NCBI RefSeq assembly: GCF_019925205.1
Contig: NC_083565.1
Span: 34,376,241-34,440,240 of the forward strand
DNA length: 64,000 bases
Direction: 5' to 3'
Origin: Metopolophium dirhodum
Lineage: Eukaryota > Arthropoda > Insecta > Hemiptera > Aphididae
Part shown: positions 59,746 through 64,000 of the stretch, in pieces
Layout: each line of letters opens with the position of its first letter
Position numbering within the stretch: the first letter of the stretch is position 1
Program-made: the position numbers and the translations under genes
Notes under the pieces: model-generated
The model's database searches: none
Told to the model about the DNA's origin: nothing
Seen by the model: the letters and a program-made list of their open reading frames with translations, nothing else

Positions 59746-61552
59746 GTGCAAACAGAAACAAAAATCTAAAAACAAGAAACACAATTTCTTTTTTTATAGA
59801 CATCAAGTTAAAATTCGGACGGAAATTGTTAACAATTTCACTGCTTTCACTATTATTCACACAGTGGTTATCAATGCTTTCACTATTACGTCCAAAACAT
59901 TTACGCCATTCTCTGCTCTATAATAAGTACTATTACGTTCCTAGATTTTATAACATGATTATTTGATGGTAACCTTACAAGTTACAAGTTTAGAAAACCT
60001 TGGCTCGTATTGTTTTAAACTTAAATAATTAGATTGTAGACTCAAAATTAAAATTTTAAAAATAAATAAATAATTAATATTTAATTTTACATAGCACACA
60101 CAGTTCTCAGTGTTTAAATAGTGTAGCAGTGAAAGGGTTACATAACATTCTTAGTTTGTTATTTTGTTGTAATTTATAATGTGCAATCATATTTAAAATC
60201 ATTTTAAGATTTTTTATACCGTATTATAAATACAGTAAATTTTTATCATGTCCAACATTGATATTCAACTAAATTGAAATTCCTTTCTACTAATAAATTA
60301 TCAAATAAAAGTTTTTTCACAATTGTTACTAATATTTCTCACTTTATTCTTATTTGGTAGAAAAATACATATTTATTTTTAATAAATAATACATAAAATA
60401 TGGAATTCAATAGAAAATGTTTTGCTGTTAATAAAAATGTTGGTCCTATTATCATATTAAAATCACTTGTTATTTACTATGTTAACATTAAAACAGTTTA
60501 ATGAACATAATATGTAAAATATATAAACCCTATTCTAATAAACAAGAACTGCATATATTATTAGCATTAAATGATTTGAGAAACATGACTAAGTAAATTA
60601 TTAGATAATCTAGTGTACTATTGGTTTTTTATCTCTCAAAATATTTAAAACACATGCACACAAAATAAATTTTTCTTATGTTTTTCGATTAATGGGAGTA
60701 AAATCACCTATCGTAAAAATTACAAAAGCAATTGGTAGTGATTGTGCATGAGTAATTATCATCTTCTCAGTTTCTATCAATTATGAATTAGTATACGATT
60801 TAATGTACATACAAAGTGCACTTTCGCCTTTGTATTGTACACATAATAAACAAAGTATATTATAAATTATTATCTAAATACTAAAATACTAAAAATAATA
60901 ACAATGGTAAATGGTAATATATGATGTAAGTTTTTTTAAATTTATAATCTAACCTGTTTGCTTTCCGATAGTTGGCTGTTTAAAATAAAAAACAGTTAAA
61001 ATATTTGGTATATTTCATAGGTTCACGACTTATATTTTATGGTGCACTTGCCGCTTTCTGTTAGCAACAGATAGCCTGAATGCTTGATTGTCAGGCCCTG
61101 ATAGGCAAACGACAATACCAAAGAATATCTGCCTGATGGCTGATAATGCATAAAACACCACGGTTTACGAGATATATTTGTGTATATCTTGAACCGTGTA
61201 AAAAACTACAGTGGTTCTTTGTTTATCTAATGACATTACCGAAACTGAATAACGAAAATTCAAAATAAAATATTTTAAAAAAAATGTTATATAATGATGA
61301 TAGACGTTCTATACGCGTACACGTCTTCGGGAAGCCGGGGACACCATTACGTAACAATTCAGTAAACTCTCCACATAACACATAACCACATTATTACCAT
61401 TATCATAGAAAACTATGGAACTGGTTCATAGTTTCCTCCATGATTACTACTTTGTGTTCTTTCTTTCTCAGTTATATGGTTCCCTAGCATTGTTGGCAGA
61501 GTGGAGTCTGTGGAATACGCTCAGTTTATTGGTCTATACTCTATATGGTATT
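59746..61552. other. intergenic, no gene seen
   Basis: AT-rich sequence with a more complex stretch at 61010-61400 containing short inverted words (GCCTGAATGC, CAGGCCCTGATAGGC, GCCTGATGGCTGATAATGC). This may be an eroded repeat; no coding frame. Confidence 0.35.
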
Positions 61553-61560
61553 ATCTAAGG

Positions 61561-62714
61561 CAGCGATTCCCAACCTCGGGTCGTGACCCAAATTAGGGTC
61601 GCAGAGTTTTTTATGGTGGGTCGCGAAATCATTACATACGTCTTCCAATTTACATATTATATTATTATTTTCAAAAAAAAAAAAAATTTTCTGAAATATT
61701 CTAATACTCTAATACTTCTAATATTCTAATGATCAAGGAAAAAAAATAATTTGAAATAGGTTATCTTAATGGTCTGGCGCGGGCTGTGCGCGGTCGTACC
61801 CGCATAGTGTAGTAATAGGTATATAGTTTCTATTTTTGCTCATAATATTATTTCCCGAAATGTCACAGCGCTCCTTGAAGCGTCCTTATCGTAGTTTTCG
61901 TATAGGTACGCATGTTATTCGTTTTGATGCATTATTCTTGTATAATGTATTTTACTAGTTTATCGATCAGTCATTCCGCTCTCGTCGTTATTCGATCTGC
62001 GTATAGTGCGTGTTTATTAATTTAATCTAATTTTTTCGTGATTTAACTTTTTGTAATGGCTAAGCGCGCTCTGCCGTATAAAGATAATTTTTTGAAGTTT
62101 GGTTTATTGAAATAAAAGATCGATCGGGATTAGTGCGTCCTCAATGTGTGTTCTGCCTACAAGTCTTGTCAAATGAATCTATGAAAGAAAATAAACTCAA
62201 GTTAGGTAACACTGTTCATCCGTCATTGGTAAATAAACCATTACAATTTTGGAAGGAACACCAAAATAAAATAAAATGTATGCGTCTTGATTGCCCATCC
62301 AATACACTTACAGGTTTATTTACAAAAAACTACAAAAGCATCATTTGACGTTGCTTGGAAAATCACACGTTCCAAAAAAGCACATAACATTGGAGAGGAA
62401 CTTATTAAACCTGCAGCTATTTCTATGGTTAGAACGGTCTGCGGAGATGACATAGCTAACAAATTAGAATTAATCCCACTTTCGGATAACACGATTAAAC
62501 GAAGGATAGATCTTATGTCTGAAAATATTTTAAAGCAGCTATTACATCAAGTGATTGCAGCAAATAAATTTGTGATAAATACACATATTTATCAATTTGA
62601 TGATAATTATAAATAAATGAATATTGAGTTTGCAATTATGATTTTTTTTTTTGGGTCGCCAAAAGTGAAATTTAAAATTTTAGGGTCACGCTTATAAAAG
62701 TTTGGGAACCGCTG
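61561..62714 (+). mobile_element. hAT element with perfect 8-bp target duplication
   Basis: The left end CAGCGATTCCCAACCTCGGG and right end TTTGGGAACCGCTG are inverted repeats. ATCTAAGG flanks both sides exactly (61553-61560 and 62715-62722). GGGTCG motifs repeat near both ends (GGGTCGTGACC, GGGTCGC), as in Buster/Charlie-type hAT elements. The interior carries the N-terminal third of a transposase, so this is a deletion derivative of 1154 bp. Confidence 0.9.
62056..62616 (+). pseudogene. hAT transposase N-terminal part, frameshifted
   Basis: The frame starts MAKRALPYKDNFLKFGLL, meets a stop, then VRPQCVFCLQVLSNESMKEN gives the CxxC of a BED-type zinc finger, followed by VNKPLQFWKEHQNKIK. 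A frame change near 62310 leads to KTTKASFDVAWKITRSKKAH, AEELIKPA-like EELIKPAAISMVRTVCGDDI and LELIPLSDNTIKRRIDLMSE. This order matches ZBED5/SCAND3-like hAT transposases. The catalytic part is absent. Confidence 0.75.
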
Positions 62715-63015
62715 ATCTAAGGTGTGGTTAATAGCTGATATTACCACTATACCGTTACAACTGTGGTTAAGGTTTGATTATTTTAGGTTATGTTAATTTT
62801 TATATCACTATCGCCTACTATTGCACAGAATCATTAGTGATGAAAAATTGTGAATTCAGAAATTATCGTGATTAAGGATCATGATGTTTATTTATGGGAA
62901 GTAAAAATTGAAATGTTGAATTGATGAAAATATTTCAAAAAATGAAATGTAGTTTACATTTTTCGATATTGGAATTATTTTTATTGTATTATTCTGTTAT
63001 TCTAAAATAAATAAA

Positions 63016-63241
63016 ATGATTAGTGTACGTCTCGTTTCATTTGTATGTTTGCATTTTGCGACTTTTAGTAAGTTTATTCAAGACAATTATTAACTTGATA
63101 TACCTACTGTATAATATAATAACTAATTCTTTTTAGCACTATTAAATTGTCTTTCGGTCAAATATCAAATGTATGCTAACATCATAGCGGATAACCCATG
63201 TTCTCTTAGACTAAATGGAACTAACCAAATTGGGTGTACTT
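63016..63241 (+). CDS. Nct: 5' exons of a nicastrin-like gene (partial)
   Basis: Exon 1 (63016-63067) encodes MISVRLVSFVCLHFATFS, a signal-peptide-like start, and ends at a GTAAGT donor. Exon 2 starts at 63137 after TTTTTAG and reads TLLNCLSVKYQMYANIIADN then PCSLRLNGTNQIGCT. The block K.MY......PC.RRLN.T.QIGC is the conserved start of nicastrin, the substrate-receptor ectodomain of gamma-secretase, which begins right after the signal peptide. A donor lies near 63240. No later nicastrin exon could be recognised before the window edge, so the gene may continue outside or be broken. Only about 50 residues support the call. Confidence 0.5.
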
Positions 63242-64000
63242 GTGTGTTATGTTATTGATATAAGTACCTAATAATGTTACGTTAAACACGTCTTAAATAC
63301 TATATCGCACGTGTGATAGATAAAAACAGAAAATCACGGTATCGAATCCCCTTAACACCAAAAATGTTTAATTGCTGATATTTATTTACCTTTTTGTTGT
63401 AATTATTTACACTTTTAAAGTTTGTGATTTCAAACTGCATGTATTAAGTGGACGTGGATAATATGTTTATTATTATTTTTTTTTAAATTCCATTTTACAA
63501 TTAACATATATACACAAGGCCTTTCTACAAACGATATTAATAATATTCATAATTGTATTTTTTATGCCAAATTTAGTTTTAATTAAATATACATTAGGTA
63601 TTTAGATTACTTTTTTTTAATAGTAAAATTTACTTATTTATAAATTTATAATGTTAAAAAAGTAATGAATTATTATTTTTAATTTTTTAGAAACCAATGG
63701 ATCTGAACGATTAAATATTATATTCTCAATACACCCTCACTCTGCTAGATGACTACTTGAAGATTCAAAATTTAGGTAAGTATGTTGAAAGTGATTTTAT
63801 TTGCTTGTAAAATAAACTTTAGTAACAAAATAATATTATTTTTGTTTTTATAAATGAAGATTCATGCTTTATTGGATTGGTAACTGAGGGTAAATTAATA
63901 TTTTTAGGCCATAAAATAATATTTTAGTAGCATTTTAATCCATATTTCTGAGTTGTGTTTATGCCGGGTCCACACAGAGACGACAAAAGTAAAACAAAAC
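63242..64000. other. probable intron or flank, no exon recognised
   Basis: An exon-like block bounded by TTTTTAG and GTAAGT lies at about 63691-63775 (reading NGSERLNIIFSIHPHSAR, with a stop), but it does not look like nicastrin. The rest is AT-rich. Confidence 0.3.

Noticed and set aside
1..64000. CRISPR arrays, bacterial operons, riboswitches or phage genes
   Set aside because: Spliced genes, SINEs and eukaryotic transposons show nuclear eukaryotic DNA; no regularly spaced short repeat array with unique spacers was seen. The 142-bp units are contiguous.

Overview
The window looks like nuclear DNA of an aphid or close hemipteran relative. It is very AT-rich, with short spliced exons, no tRNA or rRNA gene, and many decayed transposon families whose conserved protein motifs I know mainly from aphid genomes. 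The call is inference; no marker gene fixes the species.

Three host genes are visible. A pecanex-type multi-pass membrane protein lies on the + strand (39067-48573, about 20 coding exons). It has an in-frame stop in a conserved stretch, and its former C-terminus can still be read downstream to 49948. Maelstrom, a germline piRNA-pathway protein with an HMG box, is on the - strand (56816-58383, two exons, 498 aa). The first two exons of what looks like nicastrin (gamma-secretase subunit) start at 63016 and run towards the right edge.

The rest is mostly mobile DNA. The standout is a 12,039-bp element at 10310-22348. It is bounded by a perfect 9-bp target duplication and carries terminal inverted repeats of about 1.6-1.7 kb. 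Those repeats contain tandem 142-bp units (five left, four right) and a near-perfect 32-bp palindrome. Inside, on the - strand, six exons splice in frame into a 1144-aa protein. It combines a DDE/RNase H-like core, a Cys/His zinc cluster, and a C-terminal domain with the Cys and His boxes of a ubiquitin-specific protease. This looks like a young, possibly autonomous Foldback/Mutator-type element with its own deubiquitinase-like domain.

A second large element occupies roughly 28.5-35.6 kb. It has a CACTA (EnSpm)-like transposase ORF broken by a single in-frame TGA (32631-34793, -). Next to it is an intact six-exon gene for a 394-aa DUF4806 protein (29449-32413, -).

Region by region: 0-9 kb holds a Copia scrap, a Tc1/IS630-like deletion derivative with 33-bp inverted repeats (597-1510), a hAT MITE with 8-bp target duplication (2165-2632), a decayed transposase (3645-4965) and MULE remnants (7.2-8.7 kb). 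9.6-22.4 kb holds the Foldback-type element in an older repeat. 22.4-28.5 kb holds MITEs, a MULE deletion derivative, LTR-like pieces and hAT debris. 28.5-37 kb is the CACTA-like element nested among copies of a dispersed repeat of about 0.95 kb. 37-50 kb is pecanex, with a SINE, a large palindrome and a MITE in its introns or flank. 50-56 kb is gene and transposon debris. 56-64 kb is maelstrom, a MITE, a 1.15-kb hAT element with perfect 8-bp target duplication, and the nicastrin start. A dispersed repeat beginning with GATTCTGAGCG recurs at least eight times across the window.
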